IMG/VR virus record: IMGVR_UViG_3300047552_000145
Coordinates: 1-64,000 of that record
Length of the DNA stretch: 64,000 bases
From: a virus
Direction: 5' to 3' (one strand)
The notes under the pieces are model-generated. The model was not told the origin of the DNA. It made no database searches and saw only the letters and a program-made list of their open reading frames with translations. Made by a program: the position numbers and the translations under genes. Positions 30,301 to 39,800 of this stretch are shown in pieces; position 1 is the first letter of the stretch; each line of letters opens with the position of its first letter.

Positions 30301-30406
30301 GATGGCGTTCACTATGGTCAATGATAAGACATACAAGCGTAACTCTAAAGGTCTACCAGCTGGATTCTTCTTGTTGAACACTATCCCACCGAAGGGTACA
30401 GTATAA
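27353..30406 (+). CDS. 5: central spike protein gp5 with GH19-like and M15 peptidase domains
   Basis: A 1017-residue spike, nearly twice T4 gp5 (575). Residues 1-105: OB domain (YFGVVENRVDPLELGRCQVRVVG...VVVMYLDDSFQQGIMLGAVGG). About 235-445: lysozyme-like GH19 domain with LGIAGGESGW (catalytic Glu) and YYGRGFIQLTGYSNYKRY. About 590-740: repeated short strands of the triangular beta-helix (GGDFLAKVGGTFKLDAGD...). About 855-1005: peptidase M15-like domain with SGYRL, SDHCKGHCVDI (zinc His/Asp) and WIHMSY (zinc His). It therefore carries two peptidoglycan-cutting activities, glycan and peptide, for crossing the cell wall. Confidence 0.9.
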   Translation: MAQNIYFGVVENRVDPLELGRCQVRVVGLHTHDKNLLPTSDLPWCASMQPTTSAAMNGIGHTPLGPVEGTSVVVMYLDDSFQQGIMLGAVGGIATNPVPIDFDDSGPIAETDTASKDIIRLRSIPGPQNGQIIKLYDPEYNRQDLTSKLSANMRVSGFGIEYGSVIVSIDNGTQITISKPVRDYVENIIEFEPPLASVQAVVASKTNITGSTLDQKSEAVKTTPVNGEIPTLPPLPEFKNTQTKASEGIKALIAACDKVGLVTKEQKCALLGIAGGESGWIPQKESYNYSDSRLKQIFSFATDEDVVKYANASKKGVTREEFFSWCYGPTKRGKGFFGHTSDEMAGKYYGRGFIQLTGYSNYKRYNDMAKAAGLTIDIVNDPDSLDTDINVSALIAALYIKDRVSKGVNPNSHPDYFYAAKKAVGVNSPDIAARKLRYYEYFYGKEGGGGVSKDAGAAIPPVEDSTDSKPGPSKKSIETGSFGLGFRDPNNKYPLQEYIGESDVNRLARGVIEGTVVKLKDANRKMGIPTASGGQWDQPAAPFGAKYPFNKVYETESGHIQEFDDTPGQERVNTYHRAGTFTEVDANGTQVNYIVGDNFILMEQNGCIHVAGECNITVDGQTNILARSDANIKVEQNATVTVGNNLDLGVANDLTMAVGGDFLAKVGGTFKLDAGDLVMKSQSDYTVQSVGDYSAKGAKVAIESEGDADFNVAGTFNMNYSEGNFGVSAGSAADVGNVELAAPPAGSPLNSVIGYSIAPPREFEEKAVVETPDDWDTPEGRAAAQKQATSEGVVGAVVLPVADEAAPTPTGGSNKPVTVDKNDIQNTRDFTNDYRLSKNVVLGMMIADKKHILTPQMLQPASGGQERLYTVQEIVGNLAETANNILEPIIDVLPGGRSGYGTQWVISSGYRLKGVVKNESPTSDHCKGHCVDIVLKLPDKYNKTFEMIQKIEPLIVYDQLILEYRFPDSVWIHMSYRKDNNRKMAFTMVNDKTYKRNSKGLPAGFFLLNTIPPKGTV

Positions 30407-30954
30407 TGGCTGCTGTTTGGAATATTGAAGAACTTCCAAACATAGACGAGTACGTTGCGTTCAGCCATTCGTTCACGTACTCGGACGACGAGTTTCCATC
30501 TCAAACATACACTGTTGTTTTGACTCCGTTGGAGACTAACCCAGAGACAGTCTTTATTAGTGGTAACAACGTTTCTGGTTATTATTCGGATGTATTCAAT
30601 ATGTTCGTTAAGTATAAAACAAAGGCTGTACCTAACGAGTATATTGAAGTGAACAACTTTAGAAAAATTGTGGTTGAAAAGCTGGAGCAAATTATTGAGT
30701 ATAGCCCAGACTTAACGCCAAACAAGACTTACACCTATACTGCGAATGTTTACAGTGAAGGTGATCTAGTCGACACAAGAGTCTTTACAAAAATCGTTAA
30801 TAATAATTGGGATTTGAATAAAGAGCTTTTACTTCGTTACATATCAAACACAACTATCGCTGACGAAACACTTTACAAACAATGGATAAATAGTATTAAT
30901 GCTGCTCCAGTTAGATGGAAGAACACGTCTAACGTTGTAATTAATTGGATATAA
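30406..30954 (+). CDS. baseplate-associated structural protein, unknown
   Basis: The 182-residue protein is acidic and beta-rich, with a fibronectin-like pattern (HSFTYSDDEFPSQTYTVVLTPLETNPETV...NKTYTYTANVYSEGD) and a helical C-terminus ending in NVVINWI. It lies between gp5 and a collar-domain fibre, overlapping gp5 by one base (ATAATG), so it is probably a virion component near the spike. No family is recognised. Confidence 0.65.
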   Translation: MAAVWNIEELPNIDEYVAFSHSFTYSDDEFPSQTYTVVLTPLETNPETVFISGNNVSGYYSDVFNMFVKYKTKAVPNEYIEVNNFRKIVVEKLEQIIEYSPDLTPNKTYTYTANVYSEGDLVDTRVFTKIVNNNWDLNKELLLRYISNTTIADETLYKQWINSINAAPVRWKNTSNVVINWI

Positions 30955-30955
30955 A

Positions 30956-31666
30956 ATGCAAATCCCAAATACGTTTAAACTAAGAACTGGTGCCATTCAA
31001 TTGGCAGACTTAGATGCAAACTTCGATATTATCCAAGTTACAGTAAACACGCAAGCTGAGACTATCCTTAAAGTCCAGACAGATATTTCTAACATCCAAA
31101 CTTCTATTGCGAATTATTCAGCAATTCCTATTGGGTGTATTGTTATGTGGGGTGGTTCTGTATCAAACATACCTTCTGGGTGGAGATTGTGTGATGGTAC
31201 AAACAACACACCAGATTTAAGAGACAGGTTTGTTATTGGTGCTAGATCAGATTCTTCTGGACCAGCTACAACTTTCGTCACTGGCGCTGATACAAAGACT
31301 GGTGGTAATAAAGATTCTGTTGTAGTAAACCACGGACACACTGCCACATCATACGCTACATCTTCTGGCTCATTGACTTCTGATACAGACGCTTGGTCAG
31401 CTACATTTTATGCCAATGATTCTGGTTTGTATGCGGCTGGCGGCTCAGTTTCTAACGCTGGATATAATGGGCAGACTTTTGAAGATAACTTCAGCTCATC
31501 GACTAACAATGAAAACAGGGGCGTGACTATATCTCGTTCAAGAAGTCACTCTCACACCCCAACGATTACAACGACAGTTACAACAACTATCACAGATTCT
31601 GGACAGTCTGGTACTAACAGAAACCTACCACCATACTACGCACTGGCGTATATTATGAAGGTATAA
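30956..31666 (+). CDS. short tail fibre with phage tail collar domain
   Basis: A 236-residue protein: N-terminal NTFKLRTGAIQLADLDANFDII, a coiled-coil stretch (about 40-52), then the tail-collar domain AIPIGCIVMWGGSVSNIPSGWRLCDGTNNTPDLRDRFVIGARSD, His/Thr-rich C-terminal part (SRSHSHTPTITTTVTT, possibly metal-binding as in T4 gp12) and the terminal RNLPPYYALAYIMKV. Such proteins are short tail fibres or baseplate-proximal fibres that contact the cell surface. Confidence 0.87.
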   Translation: MQIPNTFKLRTGAIQLADLDANFDIIQVTVNTQAETILKVQTDISNIQTSIANYSAIPIGCIVMWGGSVSNIPSGWRLCDGTNNTPDLRDRFVIGARSDSSGPATTFVTGADTKTGGNKDSVVVNHGHTATSYATSSGSLTSDTDAWSATFYANDSGLYAAGGSVSNAGYNGQTFEDNFSSSTNNENRGVTISRSRSHSHTPTITTTVTTTITDSGQSGTNRNLPPYYALAYIMKV

Positions 31667-31667
31667 C

Positions 31668-31970
31668 ATGTCAGGAGTTTCAGTTATCGGGGACACTACA
31701 ACAGGGCACGAAGGATACCCACCAACTAAAATGGTATCTTCTCCAGTATCTAAGACCAAGTTTAATGGTAAGAAACCAGGAGTTGTTGACGAGGCTTGTC
31801 AATTCTTACCGCACTCTAAAGGTGTTTCAGTACACCCGCAAGATATAAGATACCCAGTTGAGGGGTCTAAAAAGACAAAGATTGAGGGTTACTATCTTGC
31901 AAGAATCGGGGATAAGTTAGCAGACGGAGACGTTATTGCTAAAGGATCTGACAACACTTTTATAGAATAA
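31668..31970 (+). CDS. PAAR-repeat spike tip protein
   Basis: A 100-residue protein starting MSGVSVIGDTTTGHEGYPPTKMVSSPVSKTKFNGKKPGVVDEACQFLPH, the pattern of phage PAAR proteins, with several His and Cys that can bind the central metal ion (GHEG, CQFLPH, VSVHP). It sharpens the gp5 spike and first touches the membrane. T4 has gp5.4 in this role. Confidence 0.87.
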   Translation: MSGVSVIGDTTTGHEGYPPTKMVSSPVSKTKFNGKKPGVVDEACQFLPHSKGVSVHPQDIRYPVEGSKKTKIEGYYLARIGDKLADGDVIAKGSDNTFIE

Positions 31971-31971
31971 G

Positions 31972-31979
31972 AATAAATA
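31972..31979 (+). promoter_or_regulatory. late-promoter-like box AATAAATA
   Basis: AATAAATA directly follows the PAAR stop codon and precedes ATG 31986 by only six bases; the position is close, so it may serve as a promoter for gp6 and later genes or be incidental. Confidence 0.35.
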
Positions 31980-31985
31980 ATATCT

Positions 31986-32378
31986 ATGGCAAGAAATACA
32001 AGAACGTTCTCTGATTTAGACTTTAACTTCTCCCCTCACCCAGTGACGGGGGATTTAGTACAACGATACGACGAAAACGCTATCAAGCAATCCGTCAAAA
32101 ATCTTCTTCAAATCCGCCACTATGAGAAACCATTCCATAGTGAAATTGGTAGCCCATTAAGAGAGCTACTATTTGAGAACATCACACCACTTACTGAGAA
32201 GATGGCACGTAGAGCCATCATCGACGTCATTTCTAACTTTGAACCAAGAGTTAACTTGATCGACGTCAACGTTATTGCTTCTGACGAAAATAACTCACTA
32301 TACATCAATGTGGTTTTTAAAATTGTTAACACGGAACGACCAATAACTCTTGACTTCGTATTAGAGAGAACACGATAA
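31986..32378 (+). CDS. 25: baseplate wedge protein gp25
   Basis: A 130-residue protein, near the T4 length (132), with FSDLDFNFSPHPVTGDLVQRYDENAIKQSVKNLLQIRHYEKPFHSEIGSPLRELLFENITPLTEKMARRAIIDVISNFEPRV, the classic gp25/W-like pattern. gp25 starts sheath assembly and is conserved in contractile systems. It overlaps gp6 by one base (TAATG). Confidence 0.93.
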   Translation: MARNTRTFSDLDFNFSPHPVTGDLVQRYDENAIKQSVKNLLQIRHYEKPFHSEIGSPLRELLFENITPLTEKMARRAIIDVISNFEPRVNLIDVNVIASDENNSLYINVVFKIVNTERPITLDFVLERTR

Positions 32379-34216
32379 TGGCACAATCATCAAAAAGAAT
32401 TAAAGTTAATGCATTAGATTTTGACGAAATTAAGAGCAATCTTAAAACGTTTCTTTCTTCTCAAGAGAAATTCCAAGACTACGATTTTGAAGGGTCTTCT
32501 TTCAACATCCTGTTGGACTTACTAGCATATAATACTCACTACAACAACCTATACACTAACTTAGCTGTCAACGAGATGTTCCTTGACTCTGCTTCAAAGC
32601 GTGCGTCTGTTGTTTCTATCGCGAAGACCCTTGGATATATCCCAAGCTCTGCAGTTTGCGCAAAAGCATATGTAAACGCCACAATTACTGCGCCAACATA
32701 TTTCCAGAGCGTTATTACTCTTCCAGCGAACCAGCCGTTCTTAACTTCTATCGACGGTGTATCATATACATTCTATAACACATCTGACGTTACTACTGTT
32801 GCCGTTGGTGGTACTTATACGTTTAACGATATTGAATTGATTGAGGGCATTCCTCTAACATACAGCTACACTATTCGTCAAGGTCAGAAATACATTATCC
32901 CCAATCAGAACGTTGATCTTTCAACTTTGATTGTTAAAGTTCGTGAAACAGCTGATGATGATACATTTATTGTTTACACTCCAGCCTCTGCTGTTACTAG
33001 CATGGACTCGAATTCTAAGTCATACTTTATTAAAGAGTTGGATGACGGCGTGTATGAAGTTTACTTCGGTGATGGTGTTGTTGGTTACAAACCGATTGAT
33101 GGTAACTACCTGACATTTGAGTATTACGTTTCATCATTAGAAGGACCAAACGGTGCTAACCAGTTCTCTTATGCTGGTACTGCTCTTTTAGGTTCTGGTC
33201 TTACAGTCGTTGCTTCTACGTCAGCGGTTGGTGGTGCATCTCCAGAAGACGTTGAGGCTATCAAATATAACGCACCACGTATGTTCGCCGCACAGAACCG
33301 TGCAGTTACAACTGAAGATTATAAGACGCTAATCATCAGAAACTTTCCTGCAGCATCTTCTGTTGTTGTTTGGGGTGGAGAAGATAACGACCCTCCAATC
33401 TATGGTAAGACTTTCATCTGCGTTAAACCAAAAGATACTAACAAGCTAACTGATACTGAAAAAGATTACATCAAGAATCAGATCATCGCTCCGAAGTCTG
33501 TTGTATCTATTACACCTGAGTTTATTGACCCAGAATACTTCAACGTTCAGATTGACGTTACTGCGTACTATAACGCAAAGGTTTCTGATAAGACTCCAGC
33601 TCAGTTAGAAACCCTAATTCGTGAAGCAATCTATGAATATGATGACACAAACTTGAAGCAATTCGACGGTGTTCTACGTTATTCTCAACTCGTTCGTTTA
33701 GTTGACGAGGTTGACCAAGCTATTGTAAACAACACAACTAAGATTCTAGTTCGTCGTGAGTTTACTCCACGATATAACCTATCAGCCGAATACAAGTTGA
33801 ATATGATCAACCCGATCTTCAACTCTACTATTCCTGCAGAATCTGTTATTTCTACTGGCTTCTATATTCCAAACACTGCCAACGTTCACTATATTGACGA
33901 TGATGGTCAAGGTAACTTGCGTCTGTTCTACTATGACGCTCAACAGAACAAATACATCGTTAATCCTAAGATCGGCGAAGTTGATTACCCAAACGGCACT
34001 CTAATCGTTCGTAACTTGACTATCACTTCTATGGCTGATGCAACGTTCGAGTTTATCTTGAAGCCAGAATCTTATGACGTTGTTACAGCTTACAATCAGA
34101 TCGTACAGGTTGCTCGTAACTATTTGAACGTTAAGGTTATCAACGATATGACTGCTGCTGGTTCTAACCAAGCTGGTAAGAACTATGTCTTCACTTCTAT
34201 TAGAAACCTAAAGTAA
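32378..34216 (+). CDS. 6: baseplate wedge protein gp6
   Basis: The 612-residue protein (T4 gp6 660) has the Baseplate_J pattern: FDEIKSNLKTFLSSQEKFQDYDFEGSSFNILLDLLAYNTHYNNLYTNLAVNEMFLDSA at the N-terminus, TTEDYKTLIIRNFP and YGKTFICVKP in the middle. gp6 forms the iris ring that holds wedges together. It is followed two bases later by the gp7-like gene. Confidence 0.93.
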   Translation: MAQSSKRIKVNALDFDEIKSNLKTFLSSQEKFQDYDFEGSSFNILLDLLAYNTHYNNLYTNLAVNEMFLDSASKRASVVSIAKTLGYIPSSAVCAKAYVNATITAPTYFQSVITLPANQPFLTSIDGVSYTFYNTSDVTTVAVGGTYTFNDIELIEGIPLTYSYTIRQGQKYIIPNQNVDLSTLIVKVRETADDDTFIVYTPASAVTSMDSNSKSYFIKELDDGVYEVYFGDGVVGYKPIDGNYLTFEYYVSSLEGPNGANQFSYAGTALLGSGLTVVASTSAVGGASPEDVEAIKYNAPRMFAAQNRAVTTEDYKTLIIRNFPAASSVVVWGGEDNDPPIYGKTFICVKPKDTNKLTDTEKDYIKNQIIAPKSVVSITPEFIDPEYFNVQIDVTAYYNAKVSDKTPAQLETLIREAIYEYDDTNLKQFDGVLRYSQLVRLVDEVDQAIVNNTTKILVRREFTPRYNLSAEYKLNMINPIFNSTIPAESVISTGFYIPNTANVHYIDDDGQGNLRLFYYDAQQNKYIVNPKIGEVDYPNGTLIVRNLTITSMADATFEFILKPESYDVVTAYNQIVQVARNYLNVKVINDMTAAGSNQAGKNYVFTSIRNLK

Positions 34217-34217
34217 T

Positions 34218-36350
34218 ATGGCTGAAAACAACGACCTTAGAGTTGGGCTGAAGAATTTAGCAGCCCAACAATTACCAGAGTTCGTAAGGGCAGAATATCC
34301 AACATTCGTTGCTTTCGTTGAAGCATATTATGAATTCTTGGATAATCAAGGTGTTGACCTTAAAGAAATAAGGGATATTGATAGTACTCTAGACGAGTAC
34401 ATCAAATATTTCAAAGCCGAACTTGCTCACAACTATCCAGTAGTTTCAACCGAGACAAACAGCGAACGCTTCTTGTTAAAGCACATTAAAGAACAGTATC
34501 TTGCGAAAGGTTCTGAGTCTTCATATAAACTTCTATTCCGTTTGTTATATGGTAAAGACGTTTTCATTGACTATCCTGGTCGTCAGATGCTTAGAGTTTC
34601 TGATGGTCGTTGGACACAAGACGTTTCTATTTTCGTTCAAGTCGGTCAAGGTGATCCAAACGAACTAGTTGGTAAGACAATCAGCATTCAAACTGGTAAG
34701 AAAATTTACAACACTGCAGTCGTTTCTGGCGTTGATGCATCTTCAGGTGTGACAGCCAGCGTACAAAAAGCCGTGGTTGTTGACGAGAGCCTTAATATAT
34801 GGGAACTGTTCCTTGATAGAAACTTCTATGGTGAGATTTCTCCAAATAATACTGTTAAGTATGGTTCATCTTTCCAAGCAACTATCTTACCAAACACAGC
34901 TAAAATTAAGATCGTAGATGCTGGTAGAAATTTCAGACCAGGTATGGTTTTCCAGTTAAACACTGGCGAAGGTACACCATTCTGGTTTAAAGTAGCCACT
35001 GTAACAGACGTTGGTGGGTTGAAAACTATTGATGTTATCAAGTTTGGTTTATTCTATAACACCAGCTTCTCAGTTACAGTTCTACCAACATCAGCAGTAT
35101 CTACAAAGACTAGAAAATTATCTCAAATATCAGACTTAACATATACCGTTACAAGTAACGGTAAGATTGTCTTTTATGAATTGTTGAATCCTGGTCAAAA
35201 CTATGTGTATCCACCTCTAGTTGAAATTACAGGTGATGGCACTGGAGCTGCCGCTCACGCCGTGATCGTCGATGGTAAAATTACAGAGATCGTGGTTGAT
35301 AGTTTTGGTGAAGGGTATTCTGCAGTATATGCACAAATCACTAATGCCCCAGGAGATATTACTGGCACTGGTGGATCTGTTAAACCAGTTATTGGTTCAG
35401 ACTACAATTACAGATTCAATGATAAAACTGACGGTTTTACTGAATCTGGTTATGTTAACTATGGCGATTATTGGTCACATGAGTTTTCAGACGGTACATA
35501 CGTTGGTACTATTGCTCGTCAGTTCTTTATTAACGCTGCTGACACATTGGGTGATAACCCAGCTGTTCTGAACGTGAGTTTAGATGCTGTTTCTAAGTAT
35601 CCAGGATATTACAGAACAAACGACGGCTTCTTGGATGATTCTATGATGATCCAAGACTCGTACTACTTCCAAGCGTTTGCTTATGTATTGAAGATCGACG
35701 AGCAACTAGAAAAGTATGCTTCTGTTGTCCGTTCTATGCTACACCCTTCTGGTATGGCTATGTTCGGCGAATACTCAATCAACAACAAGATTGCTCTTTC
35801 TGTTGGTCTTACATCTCTTGTCAAATCTCTTGGTGTTACTTTATATGATTCTGTATTGGCTGATGACAGTTATGAGTTAGACTCCAATGGAAACGTTATC
35901 CGAGGGACTGTATTTAAAGCATACAAGTATTTGGAAACAGAATACACTAATGCGTTTACAGACTCTACAAAGTATCTATTTACTAAGAAGTTAGAAGACT
36001 CGTACACAACATCAGAAGTATTCACTAAGGTCTTTACTAAAGGTATCGGTCTAACAGGTCAAGCTGAGACTGTATTTATGACAGAACTTGTGAATAAATA
36101 TTTTGGTAAGACTGTAGAGGATACAACTAGCTTAGTTGAAATATTCGCCAAGTTATTGACGACAAAATCATTCACGGATTTTGCTCCTATTGGCGATACT
36201 CACGCATTAACATTCACCCTAAATACCATTAATGATCCAACATCTGGTGTATATGGAGAAGATGGGTTTATTACATTAGAACCCTATGACACAGGCTCTT
36301 ACCAATTAGAGCACTACGCCAACGAACGACCATCAACTTTCTCATCTTAA
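34218..36350 (+). CDS. 7: baseplate wedge / virion protein, gp7-like by position
   Basis: A 710-residue protein whose N-terminus (LKNLAAQQLPEFVRAEYPTFVAFVEAYYEFLDNQGV) is typical of large baseplate proteins after gp6 in aquatic T4-like phages. The middle holds one glycine-rich repeat unit (LNPGQNYVYPPLVEITGDGTGAAAHAVIVDGKITEIVV) of the sort greatly multiplied in gp8. The C-terminus is long and repetitive in TKxF/VFTK motifs. T4 gp7 is 1032 residues; assignment is by order and size rather than clear similarity. Confidence 0.65.
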   Translation: MAENNDLRVGLKNLAAQQLPEFVRAEYPTFVAFVEAYYEFLDNQGVDLKEIRDIDSTLDEYIKYFKAELAHNYPVVSTETNSERFLLKHIKEQYLAKGSESSYKLLFRLLYGKDVFIDYPGRQMLRVSDGRWTQDVSIFVQVGQGDPNELVGKTISIQTGKKIYNTAVVSGVDASSGVTASVQKAVVVDESLNIWELFLDRNFYGEISPNNTVKYGSSFQATILPNTAKIKIVDAGRNFRPGMVFQLNTGEGTPFWFKVATVTDVGGLKTIDVIKFGLFYNTSFSVTVLPTSAVSTKTRKLSQISDLTYTVTSNGKIVFYELLNPGQNYVYPPLVEITGDGTGAAAHAVIVDGKITEIVVDSFGEGYSAVYAQITNAPGDITGTGGSVKPVIGSDYNYRFNDKTDGFTESGYVNYGDYWSHEFSDGTYVGTIARQFFINAADTLGDNPAVLNVSLDAVSKYPGYYRTNDGFLDDSMMIQDSYYFQAFAYVLKIDEQLEKYASVVRSMLHPSGMAMFGEYSINNKIALSVGLTSLVKSLGVTLYDSVLADDSYELDSNGNVIRGTVFKAYKYLETEYTNAFTDSTKYLFTKKLEDSYTTSEVFTKVFTKGIGLTGQAETVFMTELVNKYFGKTVEDTTSLVEIFAKLLTTKSFTDFAPIGDTHALTFTLNTINDPTSGVYGEDGFITLEPYDTGSYQLEHYANERPSTFSS

Positions 36351-36360
36351 AGGAGACTCT

Positions 36361-36825
36361 ATGAACGAACAAATTAAACAAGGTAGCGAAGTATGCCCAA
36401 AGGGTTGGGTTACTGTCACTAAAACAAACGAATCAGGTCAAATTACTGAACAGTTCGAAGTACCTAACCTAGTTGTTACAACTGGTAAGGTTTACATCGC
36501 TGGTAAAATGATTGCGACTAACGCTGACGTTCCAGTTGCTATGACTCATATGGGTATTGGTACTGGTACTGCTTCTCCGCTAGCAGAAGACACTACACTA
36601 GGCACTCAAACTGGTCGTGTTCTATTGTCTGGTAACATCCAAGAAAACAACTCTATCACTTATACTGCTACATTCCCAGCAGGTACTGGTACTGGTGCTA
36701 TTACTGAAGCTGGTATTTTCAACGCTTCTACTAACGGTACAATGCTTTGCCGTACAGTGTTCCCAGTTGTTACTAAGCAAGCTGGTGATACTATCGCTAT
36801 CACTTGGAAAGTTACAGTAAGTTAA
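36361..36825 (+). CDS. small virion structural protein
   Basis: The 154-residue protein is beta-rich: WVTVTKTNESGQITEQFEVPNLVVTTGKVYIAGKMI, then MTHMGIGTGTASPLAEDTTLGTQ and a C-terminal KQAGDTIAITWKVTVS. Similar proteins occur in many tailed phages among baseplate and fibre genes, where they decorate tail parts. AAAGGAG precedes the start. No enzyme motif is visible. Confidence 0.72.
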   Translation: MNEQIKQGSEVCPKGWVTVTKTNESGQITEQFEVPNLVVTTGKVYIAGKMIATNADVPVAMTHMGIGTGTASPLAEDTTLGTQTGRVLLSGNIQENNSITYTATFPAGTGTGAITEAGIFNASTNGTMLCRTVFPVVTKQAGDTIAITWKVTVS

Positions 36826-36873
36826 TCTAAGTTTTTCTATATTATAATAAGTTAAACTATCGACGGAATAAAA

Positions 36874-39800
36874 ATGGCAGATACAAAATTAGTAAAATCG
36901 ATCTTATTTAAAGCACTCGCTGAGGGTGTTTATAGAGACGTTGTTACGAAGTCTTCTTCATACTACTACTTTCTAGGTCAAACTTTACAGTGGGTTGACG
37001 AGAACAATCCACCATCGCCTGTTGATAGTTTAACATACGATCACGAAGTTCGTAATGAGATTATTACAATTAAAGAAATCAAACCATCGGACGTTGCATT
37101 CGTTGTAAAGCGTAGAGATTGGGCGTCTGATGTAGTATATGATATGTACGATGACCGTTACTCTGATGAAGTTCTTGGTTTGAACATTACATCTGGTGGC
37201 GCTGGTTACATCAACTTAAACGACATTTCTATCACCATAGAAGGTGGTGGCGGATCAGGAGCAACTGCCGTTGTTTCTGAATTGACTGGTTCTTCTATTT
37301 CTGGCGTTGTTCTAACCAACCCAGGGACTGGATATACTTCTGAACCAACAGTAACTGTTACATCGGCTTCTGGAACTGGTTGTGTTATGAAAGCCGTAAT
37401 CGGTATTTCATCTACTGGCGTTCAAAAGATTGAACAGGCTGCCTTCTATGTTGTTACTGACGAATACAACGTGTATAAGTGTTTGGATAATAACAATGGT
37501 GCGCTTTCTAAAGTAAAACCTTCTGGCACTCAACTAGATCCAATCAAAACTATTGATGGTTACATTTGGAAGTTCATGTATAACATTCCAATTAACCTCC
37601 GTAACAAATTCTATACCGATGAATATATCCCTGTGGTTTCAGCTTTGACTAACCACTTCTATTCAAACGGCACAATTGACAACGTGTACATCACCAACCG
37701 TGGTGAAAATTATTCAAGCGCAATCGTTTCTGTGACGGGTGATGGGTATAGAGAATCTGACCCTATTCTTATTACACGAGCAACTGTCGTTAATGAAGGT
37801 ACTGGTTATTCTGAAGGCGCAACTATTGAGTTTGCCCCTCCGTTTACATCATTCTCGCCATATATCCCAAGCGGTTCTGTAAACCTTGGTCAAATTATTA
37901 AAAACAGTTATGATGACTTCTATGAAGTTTCTACTCCTGGTCAAATGGGACCAGTGCAACCAAGTCATAAGTTTGGTACTGTTCTAAGCGGAACGTCAGC
38001 GTTAAAATATCGTGGTACTACTATGCGTGGTACATTGACATTGAGAAATGACAAGAATATTACAGCTATCAATATCTTGAGCGGAGGTTCTGCATATACA
38101 TTACCTCCAATTATTTCCGTTGATGACCCAACTGGGCAAGGCGTGCAAGCTACTGCTATCATTGGAGACTCTTCTATTAGTTCTATCACAATTGATAACA
38201 ACAGTTCAAACCACAATTATGTTTCTCCAATTCTAACAGTTGTTGGTGGTGGCGGTTCTGGTGCTATTCTGCAACCAGTTCTAGTCAACGGTGATATTGA
38301 TGAAGTTGTTGTAGTTTCTGGTGGCCAAGGGTATACTGAAGTGCCAACAATTCGCATAGAAGACGTTTCTGGCGCTGGTTGCACAATGACTGCAGTATTA
38401 TCAGGTTCACCTATTTTAGAAATTTTAGTTGTAGATGGCGGTGAAGGATATACCGATCCAGAAGTTGTAATCACTCCTGCTCCTGGTGATGTTGGTTTCG
38501 GGGCTATTGCTGCAGCGACTGTTGAAACTGGTGTTATTGATGATGTATCATTGGTTGGTAGCGTCCGCGAAGTTGTATTGATTAGTTCTGGTTCTGGTTA
38601 TTTAAAACCACCAGAAGTTACAATTAGTGGCGGTGGCGGAAACTACGCTGTCGTTCGTTCTAAGTTGTATGCCGACAAGGTTATCTCAACAAACGTTATT
38701 AACGCTGGTGAAAATTATCTTGGTACGCCAGATGTTACTTTTGGTACACCGTGGTCTCAAGGTCTAGAAGTTTATACAAATGACCAGTTTTCTAATGGTT
38801 CTAACTTGTACACTGTTGTTGAAGGTGGCTTCTTCGGTCACGTTTCTCCATCTTGGAATAGCGGCACTCAGTATACTTCTGTCCCATGGGCTGCAACTAC
38901 TGAAGTGTTTGAAGGTGAAACTGTATACCAAGAAATTTCTGGTGTAAAACACTTATACTTAATCCTAGAAGATGGTTATACAAGCACTACTTCTCCTGAT
39001 TTTACTTCTGGTGATGGTGCTGGAGCAACATATGGTGTTGGTTTAAGATATGTTGGTATTGTTGCAAGTTTAAGACGCGATGGTTCTGTTGCAACTGGTT
39101 ATGCTGTTATGCGTTACGGTGCAGGTTATTCTGTAACTCCAGCAGTTAATATCATTGACCCTAACGGTTCAGGGGCAGAGATTAACTTCTTTACTGCTAA
39201 GTCTGAAGCTAAGATTTCAGCGATTACCGAAAACGGACAAATTATTTACTTGGTTATCGACGATCCTGGAGTTGGTTATACTAAAGCAACTCTAAGTGTT
39301 ACTGGTGATGGTCAAGGAGCATTGTTGACGGCTGACTTGTCTCTTGGAGCTATTTCTTCACAACAGGCAAATAACGAAATCTTAACGCCAGCTGGTACTA
39401 TTGATGCGATTGCTATTGTTTCTGGCGGTTATTCTTATGGTGTTGCTAACATCCTTATTGAAGGTGACGGTACTGGCGCGACTGCAAAAGCTATCATTGA
39501 CCCAATCACTCAAGCTATCACTAAAGTTCAAATCGTAACTAGAGGTGAAGGATATACATACGCTAATATTAAAGTTATTGGTAACGGATCTGGTGCTAAT
39601 CTAAGAGCTATCATTTCCCCATATGGTGGCCACGGTAAGAGTTCCCCTGAAGAATTGTATGCGACTAATTTGATGTTCTATACTAACATTTCTAACGACC
39701 TTAACCAAGGTGTTGTTGTTGGTAACGACTATCGTCAAGTTGGTATCATTAAAGACCCTCGCGTATTTGATGGTTTTGAACGTTTCCAAGGTTCTTTAGG

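Noticed and set aside
36843-36848. TATAAT before gp8 as promoter
   Set aside because: The region 17 bases upstream (AGTTAA) is not a -35 box; A/T-rich spacer between late genes explains it.
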